Positions 35,203 through 53,276 of a DNA stretch of 64,000 nucleotides are shown one piece after another. Location of the stretch: contig JAWNGF010000004.1 of the NCBI GenBank assembly GCA_037039685.1, positions 3,286,001 through 3,350,000 of the forward strand. Reading direction: 5' to 3'. The stretch's first letter is position 1. Every line of letters starts with the position of its first letter. The translations under genes and the position numbers were made by a program. The notes under the pieces are model-generated. The model saw only the letters and a list, made by a program, of their open reading frames with translations, ran no database searches and was not told where the DNA came from. Source of the stretch: Ceratobasidium sp. AG-K (Eukaryota > Basidiomycota > Agaricomycetes > Cantharellales > Ceratobasidiaceae).

Positions 35203-36225
35203 ATGGTTGCCATCTCTTTCGCTGTCCTATCTGCTGTTGCTGGGATTTTCATCCAGTCTGCTCAGGCTGCACCTTCCCCGACCACCGCCCACGTCGACGA
35301 GTTTGTTCGCCGTGACGCAGAAGCTCCTCCCTTCGTCAAGCGCGCAGCCAGCTGCACATTCCCCACTCCTCCCAAGACCTCCAGCTGAGTGCCCCAATCA
35401 CCGTTACTGGCACCTTTGACGGTAAGTTTATGGGAAATCACTGGTTAGCCAAGTGACAGGCTAATCACTTAATCAGGCGGCAACGTTCGATTCGACCGTG
35501 GCTCTGGTGCTTGCACTGACCAGGCCGAGGGTGGTGACGCTGATGCTGTCTTCTTAATCAAGTCCGGAGGCACCCTCCAGTACGTACTCAGTCATACAGA
35601 TTGTCTACATCTAAACTTATGTGATGTTTAGGAACGTTGTGATTGGTGCTAACCAGGCTGAAGGTGTTCACTGCCTCGGTCCTTGCAACCTGTACAACGT
35701 CTGGTTCGAGGACGTTTGCGAGGATGCCGTTACTATCAAGCAAACTTCCGGTCAATCTAACATTATCGGCGGTGGTGCCAAGGGTGCGAGTGACAAGGTC
35801 GTGCAGCACAACGGCGGAGGAACCGTGAAGATAGACTCGTACTGCGTGCAGACATTCGGCAAGCTTTATCGCTCTTGCGGCAACTGCTCGACGTGAGTAA
35901 TATCAGACTTCTGCTTGCCATCTGGCTAACTCGAGCTTCAGTCAATACAAGCGTACTGTCTTGATCTCTCAGATCATTGGCACCAGTGGCTCTCTTTTGG
36001 CTGGCATCAACTCCAACTATGGAGATGTCGCTGAAATTAATACTGCCTCGCTGAAGCTCACATCGGTCAAGAGCATCTGCGACACCTTCAAGGGCAACAG
36101 CAACGGTGCTGAGCCCACCAAGTTGACCAGCAACACTGCCAACTCCTAGTGAGTTACTAGTAATCCTCTTTCCGGCGAAATGAACGCTAATGCAACTTTG
36201 TGATTCTTCTAGCTGCAAGTTCTAG
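35203..36225 (+). CDS. Secreted pectate lyase, polysaccharide lyase family 3 (single frameshift)
   Basis: The enzyme cleaves de-esterified pectin in plant cell walls by beta-elimination, using calcium. The start at 35203 gives a signal peptide ([20 protein letters not shown]) and then a propeptide ending VKR before AASCTFP. Conserved PL3 blocks follow: [86 protein letters not shown] and a C-terminal YCKF. There are four short introns. The frame breaks at about 35384: AGCTGAGT is read where the second copy has AGCCTGAGT, so one C appears missing and PKTSS runs into a stop. Skipping it with a 49-nt intron is possible but would remove the CTFP segment. An assembly error or a fresh lesion are both possible; everything downstream is intact. 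Confidence 0.85.
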
Positions 36226-36771
36226 GCGTACTCGTCTCTATTCCTAGGATCCATACGACGTTCAAGATTGTAATTTGTTGTACTATGAACGGGATATATC
36301 ACGTTGCTTCCTTTTTCTAATGGGGTAGTGAGATCAGGGGTGCTATGGGTGGATAGTAACGAACAACGTTAAAGTAAGTGTAATTGCGAGAGAACAAATT
36401 AGCACACAAATCTGGTGACCATGGCGTGGTAAACAACGCCATAGGTACCTAATTAATCTCAGCATAATTTTACCACGCTACTCATTATCTTAATCTAAGT
36501 CATTGGATTTTCCTATAAGTACATATACTACGCATATTACACAATACTGACCGAGATTAATAACTGTAAGCGGGAATCTCTAGTGACAATAATCATGTAA
36601 GGGTATATGCGTAGTCAAACGAACGTTACCGTGGCTAATTCATCTTAGACTAGCTAGGGCTACTATAATGGGAACTCATATACTAGAAAGTGTATCGAAA
36701 GTAACGGTAGAGCTTTGCGGGCCAGTCAGGCAGTAAATTGCGGTGCGCTGGGGCCGGCTTGCTGTGTGGCT
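36226..36771. other. AT-rich spacer between pectate lyase copies
   Basis: No coding or RNA signal was recognised. The second copy has no signal-peptide exon in this stretch. Confidence 0.5.
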
Positions 36772-37710
36772 TTAGGTACTCCATACCATCACGCACCATC
36801 TCCCTCGTCTACTTATGTGGACGAATATGTGCGCTGTGATGCGGGCGCCCCGCCGTTCGCCAAGCGTGCTGCTAGCTGCACGTTCCCGAATCCTCCAAAG
36901 ACATCCAGCCTGAGTGCCCCAATCACTGTCACCGGTACCTTTGATGGTCACTAACGAACCTATATCGCAGGTGGAAATGTACGGTTCGACCGCAGTCTGG
37001 CGCGTGCAACTGCCAGGCTGAAGGTGACGATTCCGATGCCGTATTACTTGTCCAATCTGGGGGACAGTGCAGTGAGCCCTAACTAGATTTTTGACCCGCA
37101 CACGATTGAATTCTCTCCCTAGAAACGTCATAATTAGCGCCAACCAGGCTGAGTGAATTCACTGCCTCAGCCCTTGCAACCTCTACAACGTTTGGTTCGG
37201 GGACGTTTGCGAGGACGCCATCACTATCAAGCAGACTTCTGACCAATTCAATATCATGGTGGTGGTGCCAAAGCCGCTAGTGACAAGGTCGTGCAGCACA
37301 ACGGCGGGGGAACCGTGAAGATCGACTCGTACTGCGTGCAGACATTCGGCAAGCTTTATCGCTCTTGTGGCAATTGCTCAACATGAGTATAGTCGTGAGG
37401 TATGCACGCGTTCTTTCACTAGCGGACCCTTAGTCAATACAAGCGGACCGTCCTAATTTCCTAGATTATTGGAAGCAGCGGCTCGGTTTTGGCTGGTATC
37501 AACTCGAACTACACGGCGAAATTGCGCAGTTTGACGCTTCTTCGCTCTCGCTCACCTCGGTCAAGAGCATCTGCGACACCTACCAGGGCAATAACAGTGG
37601 CGCTGAACCTACCAAACTAACTAGCAATGTTTCAAACTCCTAGTAAGTGGAAATTTTCGGCCTTCTCTGTTACTACTTGGCTCATGGTGGCCCGCAGCTG
37701 CAAGTTCTGA
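36772..37710 (+). pseudogene. Decayed second copy of the family-3 pectate lyase
   Basis: It reads [40 protein letters not shown] and GTFDG, then breaks. The signal peptide is missing and there is no ATG in place. The GSGACTDQ region is out of frame (CGCAGTCTGGCGCGTGC against CGTGGCTCTGGTGCTTGC), the intron after DGG is altered, NQAEG has become NQAE followed by TGA, and a codon is lost near IIGGG. The last exon still reads VKSICDTYQGNNSGAEPTKL and ends TGC AAG TTC TGA at 37710. An 89-bp stretch (37279-37367) is almost identical to copy 1 although its surroundings differ strongly. It should not encode an active enzyme. Confidence 0.88.
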
Positions 37711-38229
37711 GATACGCGAGAGAGTAGCATTGGGTTGGTCATCGTTCATAGTTGGCCGTCCAAGTCTGTAGTTGCAAGTTTGGAGCAATGTCAATGTGCT
37801 TTCCACCATCAACACCACTGCAGTGGTATACTCATTGAACATTCGTAAATTATGTAATTATGCAGGGCTACACGAGAGAATGAATTGAGGATAAATGGGT
37901 CAATATAGTAGGAAAGTATGACGCAAGTTGTGTCATGGGTGGCATCTATCCGCGAAGCGGTCGATTGTAGGGGTGCTTACGGACTCAAAGAAAGCTAGCC
38001 CTTCGGACCCGTACCTCTGAGACAAGTGTGACTTTAGGGCACTTATTTCCTGGATCGCTGTTATCCAGCTGCTCAACGAGTGCATGATAGTTCTGTATGC
38101 CCCGTCATTTGCTCGTGGGGGACTTGGATGGGATAAAACTCGTAGGCTCGGCCATAACGAAATCAGATATCTTGAATATAGTGCGTTAAAATCAAATGTA
38201 ACAGCAACAGCGACTTTGCCGAAAATAAC
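37711..38229. other. Intergenic, nothing recognised
   Basis: Between the end of the pectate lyase relic (+) and the end of the F-box-like gene (-). I looked for a continuation of the F-box-like gene here and found none. Confidence 0.4.
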
Positions 38230-39740
38230 TTACTTTGCGATAGCGGCAAGGTCTCCGCTTGGCGTTGTGGAAGAACTAGAAGATTCCAACGCACGCATAC
38301 AAACGCCCCCCGAGAATGTCCACTCGGCGCTACAAGGTATGTCGGTGTCACGCAGTTCCAGATCTAATACAAGATGCTCGAGCACTGGAAGCTTTGAAAA
38401 GTGGGACAGAGCTTGTAACGTCGCTGTCTGGTTGGGCATGTGAAGGTCAATTACCCCAGCGAATGCCTCGCCAATACGGCTGTATAAAGCGCCGTCATAT
38501 GGCCCAAACCAAGCAGATGTGAGTGTAACAGTCTCTAGTGGGAGCATTGCCAGATCATCAAGTAAGCCGTGATCCCCTAGGTTGCAAGGTTCTTCGCTGC
38601 AAGCGTCGCAAGTACTAAAATTAACGTTGAGATGTCTAATATCTGGACTATTGTCTGCAATAACACTGAGCAAACTGCGTGCCCAGGTACTACGTGTATC
38701 ATTGCCATCGTCGTGCTGATCCTTGAACTCGATTGTCAGTGAAGTAAGCAGCCCAAGAAAACCTAGTTCCCAGAGGCCTTCCACGCCGTCGGGTGTACCC
38801 AAGTGGAGTGTAAGCTGGCGGAGAGCTAGAAAAGAGCCGTTTGGTAGTGGGATGGATTTTGCAGGGAGATCGACTTGGTCGGCATATATTTTCAAGTGGG
38901 CCAGATGAGGGAGAGAACTAAGGGCAATCAGGACGTCGGGTTTGAATAAGTATTCATTGCTGGTTAGTTCGCGCAGTTGTTCGGCCTGGGCCAAGTGTGT
39001 ATGTAAAGGGGATTCTGATAGGGAGAGAAACGCTGAAAGAGATCCACCTTCTTCACCTTCGTCGTCGTCATCGTCATCGCAATCTGGGAAGAAGGAGAGT
39101 ACCTCAAGGTGTGAGCATTGAGATATTGCTTCTTTCAGGGAGAGAGTTGCTAGCAAGGGCGGTAAGTACGGAATGCGAATGTTGTTTTTTGTGATTGTGG
39201 TGGGCTGAACGCAGATTGCGCGTAGGGTGGGAGAGAGGAACGTCGTGATCCACATCAATTGGTCATCGTAGCCACTTATTCGTCCACGACCGAACCTGAT
39301 CGTGAGTGACAAGAGCTTCGGAAGCAGTGGCTTTGCATGGAAGTGGAGAGCCTTCCAGTCCTGGAACCCGAAACAATTGCCACCATATATTTCGAGCGAT
39401 TTGATGAACGGAGCGTAAGTATCAAACCGAGAGAAATCTGGATTTGGCGGCAGAACCTGGATCTTGGGGTCGGGAAGCGGTTCAGCGAACATGTGGGAGT
39501 GTCACTTACAACCCTAATTACACTTCTGCTATCATCGGTTGAGGGTGCAGAGTAGGTTGTCTCGCTCCCAGGAATCAATGCTAGAAGATTATGGGCCCCC
39601 TCTACATTTTCCCAAACGACTGGCGCTGCTGCATCAAAGAACCTGTGGGAGACAGACGCGACCTTTGCACATCCTGATGGTCCAAGGAAGCGGCAAGCGA
39701 TACGTAGTAGCTCGGGAACAGTGGCAAGTTTATGAGCCAT
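38230..39740 (-). CDS. F-box / leucine-rich-repeat-like hypothetical protein
   Basis: The start MAHKLATVPELLRIACRFLG with SGCAKVASVSHRFFDAAAP is the degenerate F-box type common in Agaricomycetes, which would bind Skp1 in SCF ubiquitin ligases. One 47-nt intron (GTAAGTGACA to ACCCCAAG) joins SVIRV to IQVLPPNPDFSRFD. The rest, about 400 residues, has irregular leucine-rich strands (LPKLLSLTIRF, LPHLAHLKIYAD, LRQLTLHLGTP, LPVLEHLVLDLEL) that probably form a target-binding solenoid. An Asp/Glu run (DDDDDDEGEE, around 39070) comes from a GTC/ATC microsatellite. The frame ends directly at a GTAAGT-like sequence (AIAK then stop at 38230), so a downstream exon may have been lost. An in-frame ATG at 39767 is an alternative start. 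Its target is unknown. Confidence 0.72.
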
Positions 39741-39902
39741 CGTCGCGTGAGTAGCGCTGATGACCATTGTGTTCGAGTTCAAGAGGCTTGCGGCCGAATT
39801 TGAAACCTTCACGAATACCATCAATGATCGGCGATCTAAACAAAGTCCAATCACATGTCGAATCAAAGTCTACAGTACATTCAACGCCTAGTGTGGAAAG
39901 TC

Positions 39903-46717
<6,815 letters not shown>

Positions 46718-47211
46718 TGCGGAAAGTGAGGGCAGACGACGTACGCGTCTTGCTATTTATCGCCTGGTGATAACTTGGCCTAACGCTGATTGGTTGCGCG
46801 AAGACTGATGTCCTGAGGCCCATGTGCTCCCGCCGCTCGGCTTTGCGGGCGCCTGTTCAGTGTCTTCTGCGTAAGCAGAAACGATCACAAGGACCCTTGA
46901 TTCTTACGTGCAGAAGCATTCACCGAGCTGCCCATCCTATCTTTAGCGTGCTCCTGGCAAAATGCATGTGAGCCTCAAGAGCGGAGTTGTCTTGTTTGCA
47001 ACAGTTATATCTTTACTCTGCACTCGATGATAATTGTCCGAACTGGAACTAAACTTTATTGTACGTTGATGGCCTGCGGAGTGGCAAAGATCTTTGACTC
47101 ACGCCGCAGTCGCCGGTGTGGCGCCGCCAACCTGTCGCCATTTCTTCTCAAGGCACATCATGCTTATGGTACAGGGGCGGTTAAGAAGACATACTCTTCT
47201 TATATCCACTG
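46718..47211. other. ABCC promoter region
   Basis: Upstream of the ABC transporter start and beyond the end of the possible exons at 47212. No coding signal was recognised. Confidence 0.4.
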
Positions 47212-47695
47212 ATACAGGCCGTTATCTTCCAGTTTGAGAAGCCACGGTGCAACGTACAGCGGAAACCAAGCTCTGCCTGAATAGACGGCGACGCACACGA
47301 GCATGGAGCGACCTGGAGACACATTATGACAATATATCCAGTCTTCCCAGACTACACTGAACCCGCCCATAAGCTAGGGCACTATCCTTGTATGACTCAC
47401 GCTGTACGGCGTTTGAGCAGTGGATATCGACCGAAGCGTTCCAAAGCACTTTCGCACCAGCGTCATCTAGCGAGGCATGTGCGTAGTAATTAGATTCCGT
47501 CCAGAGCGAATACTATACATGCATAAAGGTAAATGTCTAACCATATTTTCTACAGAATAGCCTTTAACGCCGCCATTAGGACTAGCATTACCTCCGCGCT
47601 CAAGGATAGGCCCCATGCTACCATCAATCCTCTTATCATGCACAGCAAGGAACCTTCCAGCCGCATCTGAGAGACCGCAAATTTGTACTTTTTAT
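47212..47695 (-). pseudogene. Unidentified exon-like fragments, possibly the 3' part of the adjacent GTPase relic
   Basis: On the minus strand three open stretches are joined by plausible GT-AG introns. The first has FLAVHDKRIDGSMGPILERG and GGVKGYSVENM (about 47560-47690), the second DDAGAKVLWNASVDIHCSNA (about 47410-47470), the third GRSMLVCVAVYSGRAWFPLY with a stop near 47212. Composition and junctions look coding, but I recognise no family. They follow the coiled coil of the GTPase relic in the same orientation, and a TATAAAAA-like sequence lies between (about 47690). They may be its C-terminal exons or a separate gene. Confidence 0.35.
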
Positions 47696-47737
47696 AGTCA
47701 ATCTGCAGGAAGGTCTTCTGCGTTTGAATCGTTTGAA

Positions 47738-48778
47738 TTATTTCTCGATGCGCATTGATTTCCCTCGGTTGATTTGTAGAGACATTTTCGAATCGGCAAG
47801 CTCTTTCTGCAAGGCTCGCATCTTGATTTTTTCAACAGCCTTCGACGCGTCCAATTCTTTGCTGACGATTCGACCAGCTGCGGTGTTCTGGAGTTGCGGG
47901 GAGCTATCGACCATGTCTTTCTGGATCTGGACGACTTGAGACTCGTATTCGGAGAACAAATCAAGCGACGTTTCTTGAACTCGCTTACAATCGCCATCTT
48001 CAAAAACGCGGTACTTGTGGCCCGCTCGAGCACCAGCACGGACGAAGTTTCCAAAGTATTCAGGGCTCATGATCAACTCCTGCTCGCGCCTTACGTGTCC
48101 TTTGGAGGATCTCTCCACATGTTGGTACAAAGACGAGGTTCTTGAACACGTGTGGGCCAATGAGATTTCAGAATAGTTCAAGTTTTTGAGAGCTGAATCC
48201 GATATTCTACTATGGGAGATGTTATGGATGTACAGCACCCCATGTATGTCAGAAGACTCACTTGAAGGACAAAGGCCCCGCTATTTTCATGAGATGCTCT
48301 GCTGGATTTAGTCTCGAGTCGCCAAATCCCGGGGTGTCGAAAATTTTTATAGTGCGGCCATTGTTGTGGATAGATGCCTCAGCGACCTGGTCGGTGCACG
48401 GGGCCAGAGATTCTCCCGCCAGCAAGTTGGCAGAGTAGCCCATTAGGAGATTGCCAGCACCTGCGGGCCTAACATTCTACATTCGGGAGTTATGTATCAA
48501 GGACGCAATGCTAGTGAGGATACTACTTACAGTATATTGTTATTTGGAGCCCCTTGATCTATGGGTTGGGCTCGCAAAATAGGAGAGTCTTCTTGGAGTT
48601 GCGTGGCTACTGAGGGCTCGAGCCACCTAGTCGTGGAAGCCCTTCCTACCCGCGACAGCCGCATCGCGCGATACTTTATTATTTGTATTGATATGGCCAA
48701 TCTACAAAAGCCGCCGTGATTCCTACGCTTGCTCGAATTTTCTGTCCCCCTAGCCCCGTGTCTAATAGCCTTCCCCAC
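47738..48778 (-). pseudogene. Relic of an AIG1/GIMAP-like P-loop GTPase
   Basis: Recognisable pieces, in order on the minus strand, are QGAPNNNIL before an intron, GAGNLLMGYSANLLAGESLA, then IKIFDTPGFGDS (the G3 motif), and after another intron a region that in the correct frame reads VFKNLVFV then TNMWRDPPKDT. A coiled-coil tail follows, with REQELIMSPEYFGNFVRAGA and NTAAGRIVSKELDASKAVEK. The P-loop GxxxxGKS is lost (GAGNLL has no Lys). The VFVxTNMW segment needs two frame changes. Stops interrupt the remaining frame. Family members with an intact P-loop bind GTP; this copy should not. The start at 48778 is only the most distal in-frame ATG. Confidence 0.7.
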
Positions 48779-48905
48779 ATTACATCATGGTTGCATGCGG
48801 ATGGAGCCATCCATTAAGTCCTTGAAGCGAACGACTTGATCAGAGACCTCCACCAAGGATGAGTCAGCAACGCCTGGGTCTGACTAACACCTCAGATGCA
48901 GGTGC

Positions 48906-48913
48906 TATAAAAA
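48906..48913 (+). promoter_or_regulatory. TATA box of the metallo-hydrolase gene
   Basis: TATAAAAA lies 46 bp before the ATG at 48952. It falls inside a longer upstream open frame starting at 48859, so it argues that translation starts at 48952 and not upstream. Confidence 0.6.
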
Positions 48914-48951
48914 GAGCCAAACATCGCTGTACCTCAAACGCAAAGCAGATC

Positions 48952-50107
48952 ATGTCCAAAGTCTCTACTCCAACTTCCGTGCCTCCGCTCAACGTCCCAA
49001 CATCCAACAGCGTCGTCAAAGTTAGTGTCATCGACACCACCTCACATGTCAAAGGCCTTCCTGTTTCCATATTCTTTGAGCCGCCTATTAAAGGATACGA
49101 CGTAGTTGACTGTCCTGCATATTCTTTCTTGGTCGAACATGAAGCCTCTGGGACGAGGCTTGTATTTGACTTGGGAGTAGCAAAGGATTGGAAGAATGGA
49201 CCCCCAATCAGTGAGGGATTCTTGAGAACTGTACCGTGCAATTTCTAACTCTTTGGGGTTTCTAGTTGCCAACAGAATCATCCAGAATGGGTGGCATGCT
49301 TCCGCGGACAAGAGCGTTTCTGAAATTCTGGTTGAGCACGATATACCTCTTGAGAGCATCAAGACCGTGATCTGGTCCCATTGGCACTGGGACCATACCG
49401 GCGACCCATCTCTCTTCCCACCAACGACTAGCCTGACCGTCGGCCCGGGCTTCAAAGCTGCCATGCTCCCTGGCTTTCCAACAAATCCCCAATCTCCAAT
49501 CCTCGAGAGCGCATACAAGGACAGGGAACTTGTTGAGATCTCCTTTGACCAGACACCCGAACTTCGAATCGGTCGGTTCCGTGCGTTCGACTACTTTGGG
49601 GACGGTAGCTTTTACCTACTCGACTCGCCTGGGCACGCTGTGGGTCATATTTGCGGACTAGCCCGAACCACGCCCGACACCTTTGTGTTTATGGGCGGTG
49701 ATATATGTCATCACGGTGGGCAAATGCGTCCAACGCAATACCTGCCTTTGCCCAAACAGATTTCCCCCAATCCATTCCCAAATCGGCTAAAGGCTGCTGT
49801 TTGCCCCGGATCACTTTTACTCGACATTCATCCGCACCATACCGATACCGAGCCGTTCTTTCGCATTTCCAATCCGCCAGGTGGAGGCGCTCATTCAGAT
49901 CCCGTCGAGGCCCAGGAGAGCCTTGACAAACTCGGGGAGGTGGACGGCCATGAGAATGTCTTTACGGTTATCGCGCATGATGCCTCGTTACTCGGGGTAA
50001 TGGACTTTTTCCCAAAAAGGATCAACGACTGGAAGGCCAGAGGGCTTAGGGGGAAGGCGTTGTGGGCATTCTTGAAGGATTTTGAAGGCGCAATCGAGAG
50101 TAGCTAG
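48952..50107 (+). CDS. Metallo-beta-lactamase-fold hydrolase (lactonase-like), intact copy
   Basis: A cytoplasmic MBL-fold hydrolase with the zinc-binding signature SHWHWDHTGDPSLFP (HxHxDH) near 49378-49420, then LDSPGHAVGHICGLARTTPD (third His), FVFMGGDICHHGG (bridging Asp) and VIAHDASLL near the end (last His). The layout resembles N-acyl-homoserine lactonase-like proteins of this superfamily, so a lactone or ester substrate is plausible but unproven. One intron (donor GTGAGGG after PPIS at about 49217, acceptor TTTCTAG at about 49265) joins IS to IANRIIQNGWHASADKSVSE. I place the start at MSKVSTPTSVPP (48952) because the TATA box lies just upstream. There is no signal peptide. The broken relative at 32862-33985 keeps the intron at the same place. 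About 367 residues would be expected; the gene looks intact. Confidence 0.85.
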
Positions 50108-50903
50108 ACCAGCTTCCAAGAAGGCGCATATGGGATGCTTGTTCTATACGAGTATATTAGAGTACCTACATATTATAAAAGCCCAATTGCAACGCATACA
50201 TCTTGCATGGATACTATTTTTGAAGCTCAGTTTGCTGAGCTGATTTGAGACGAACGGCCAGGCTTCATCTCTCCTAAAGAGCAAGTGGCACGCTGGGGCT
50301 CGGACGTAATATTAGTGCGATCCAAAGTACACGCTCGGTATATACCTTCCAAACTGGGTCGCAACCTCGATCATTATACGCTAAACTCCAATCTGACTCT
50401 GTGTTGTTTCAGTCGTGCTCGTACAATTCGCTCGCCGGGAACCACAATAGGGGGTGGTCTCAGCGTTGTTCGTGGTCGTCTGGGACATGGTCGATGACTT
50501 CTGTGCCTCGAGCTCTTGGCAGACTGTTAAACCACTAGGGTGCCTTGTGATCGAGACAAAAGTGGGACTTGGTTAATGAATGCAAGTCACGGATACAGCC
50601 GTGTGTCGCATGATCTGATTTATTCCCTGGTCCACTGTTTACTGACGTCCTGAGAGTATTCTTGTGGTCAGCCCACGATTCAAGTGCCTGATGTTGCACG
50701 AGCCCGTATTGGGGCCGGAGCCTTTATGGTTCAGGGGCAAAGGAGATCTTGGGTCGTCTGGTTAACCAAAACATATATATAGACCCTAGGTCAGTTCGCT
50801 TGGCTGCGAATCCGGGCCGAGTAGAATCGTTAAGTTATCACATTACGTGTTGGCGTACAAGCAATCCACAGTTTAGCAACAACACAAAAAATACAATACA
50901 ATC
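50108..50903. other. Intergenic, nothing recognised
   Basis: This lies between the stop codons of the metallo-hydrolase gene (+) and PRP17 (-). Short unrelated frames only. Confidence 0.4.
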
Positions 50904-52961
50904 TCAATCCTGTAAGCGCCAAGGTCAGTCCAACTCCCCAGACACCAAACCAAAACACGTACCCAAAGCTTGATCAATCCATCCCACGACGCCGTCACGA
51001 CCTTGCTCGTCTCGTGCGGCAACCACTCGTGCGCGATAAGAACCTTGGAGTGGGCCTGCAACTTGGCCTTGATCCGACCCGTTTTCCAGTCCCAACACAC
51101 CAGGTTACCGTGGCCGTCGCCAGAGCTGATGATGCGGCCGTCGGGCGAGAAGCCGACTTGGCAGGCGTATCCCGCAACAGTGTGCCCGGCGAAACGCTTT
51201 TTGCGGTTCTGGCGGAAGTTGTCGGTCGAGTAGACGAGGATTTGGTTGTCGAGGGACTGGGCGGCGAACCATTTTTCTAGGGGAATGTAAGCATGGGGGT
51301 GTGGTTAGAGCGGTGGCGACGTACTGGTTGGGTGGAGGGAGACGCTCGGCATCGAGTGCATGTGGGGTTCCGCGATGTACTTGATTACGACTGGGATATC
51401 GTAGTCCCATGCGCGAATCGTCTTGTCATCTGATGTCGTAACGAAGCGCCTGTTCTCGTCCACGAATGTGATTGAGTTGACCGGGCCAAGATGTTGATCG
51501 TATTCTTGGACGATCTCGGCAGAGTTGATATCGTACTGTGGCCGGGGTTAGTGGTATTTGTTAAACCTGAAATAATAGCACGTACCTGGATGATCTTCTT
51601 GTCTGACATGCCAGCAAGGAAAATGTTCTGCTTGTCTTCGTCCGGGTGGAACTTGATGACATGCGGGATCTTGCCGTTGGAGAAGGCTTTGATACATTGG
51701 CCTATGATTACAATGTGAATAATTGTCTGACCTAGAACAAGTCTGGTACGTACCAGTCTCGGTATCCCAAAGCTTCATTTGACGATCAAAGCCGCAGCTG
51801 AGGAACCTTCGGCCATCGTTGGAGAATGAGATATCCTTGACAGCCTTTCCATGACCCATGAATGTTCGCAAACAGTTGCCTTGTTGGTATACGTCCCACA
51901 GCTATGAGGCCATTAGTACCTCACCGACCGAATAAATGATGCAATGCATACCTTGACCTTGGTATCCATACTAGCACTGAGCAATAGATGGCCAGTTTGG
52001 GGGAAGAGCCGGACGGCCGACACCGCGCCAGTGTGCCCAGTCCAGGTATGGATACATTCCTTGGGCACGAAGCAGTCTTGAGAACCGGCCTCTCCCAAGA
52101 CGTGCGGAGCTTCGCAATCGGGGGGTCCATGTACGTTCGTCCCTGGTAGTCGACCAAGTTTTTCCCATGGAATACCGAGTGCTCCTGTTTGCGGGTCGAC
52201 TTTTTCGGACGGTCCTTTTTAATCTCCAACTCGGCGTCTTCAAAGTCCTCTTCCTCGTCCTCCTCGCCAGGTACAATTGCACCCTCTGGAATGGCAACTC
52301 CCTTGTCGTCGCCCTCCCATTTGCCCCAAGGTCCGACATATTCGCCCTCGCCATCCACAATGTCCGCGTTTCCTTTGGCCGCCCGCTTGCGTTTGAGCTC
52401 TCTCTTGCTCGCTCTGGTGGTCGTAACGCCATCCAACGTCCTGAACCCATTGGCTTCAGCACGCTCTACAGACCCTAATATCCGTGGCGCGTTGGGGTCC
52501 GTCGACGGATTGTGGGAGTAGCCGAGGATTTCGTGGGTGAGGTGCTGTTGTCGGAACGCATGCTCAGTCATGATTTCCTCCTCGACATGACCAGCGAGAG
52601 CATTTTGGTTGGGGAGTTTTCGGCTGTCAAAGGGATTTTGGGGGCCTTGGACGGGCCGAATCATGTCTTCGTATGGGACATTGACGTTCATCTGGACATC
52701 TGTTGGACGGAGCACGAGAGACGTCTGGGCTAGGGGGTCCTATGCGCATGATATTGAGCCAGGTAATTCCAGTGAATAAATTGGCGTGCTTACCTCTGCC
52801 AGAACATCTGGTGCAGCTTGTGGCATGGGTGGCGCCGAGCCTCCCTCTTCTACGCGCGTTCGCTTGTTAGAAGGCACCTCAATCCTGGTGATACCAAAGG
52901 CATCTTGGGCATGCTCGGCAGCATTGATCTCGTCGTCGGAAGAGTCGTAGCCTCCAAGCAT
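50904..52961 (-). CDS. PRP17: Pre-mRNA-processing factor 17 (Cdc40), WD40 protein
   Basis: Prp17 is a spliceosomal protein needed for the second catalytic step. The start at 52961 gives [20 protein letters not shown], and after an intron [20 protein letters not shown], the family N-terminus. A charged middle part follows ([30 protein letters not shown]), then [18 protein letters not shown], typical just before the propeller. WD repeats include [40 protein letters not shown] with [12 protein letters not shown], and the last, [19 protein letters not shown]. The stop lies in a tiny last exon at 50904, reached by splicing GTACGT...TTACAG. One frame break occurs at 52120-52125, a run of six Gs (Cs on the coding strand) after TYMDPP; seven would restore [17 protein letters not shown]. 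In an essential single-copy gene this is most likely a sequence error. Confidence 0.92.
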
Positions 52962-53276
52962 TTTGGGTGGGGAAATAAACAAATGTCAAGTCGAGCCGGG
53001 CGTAGAGTTTTCACAGAAGATTGACAGGTCAACGGAGATACCAACAAAGGTTCCGAGGGCGACAGATTGTACACAGGTTCCAGGTGAGTTTGTGGAACCG
53101 TGGGCCGGTGTGGTGGGTGGGTGAGCGAGGCGCTGAACAGATCCCACGGCGCACGTGACGCGTTCCCACTTGCTCATTGCCTTTCCGACGTGGACCGTCG
53201 TAATCAAGAACGCGTCGTCTAGGACTCAGTATATCTCTTCGGAGTGATAGTCTGAGACGATTTAAACACTTGCGTC

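Noticed and set aside
36772..37710. RIP-type mutation as the cause of pectate lyase decay
   Set aside because: Differences between the copies include transversions, indels and C/G changes in both directions, without the dominant C-to-T pattern at a fixed dinucleotide that RIP produces.
38084..38443. A 119-codon plus-strand frame
   Set aside because: Most of it is antisense to the last exon of the F-box-like gene and it has no recognisable motif.
48859..48951. An earlier start codon for the metallo-hydrolase
   Set aside because: The extra 31 codons contain the TATAAAAA box and no conserved sequence; the broken copy does not share them.
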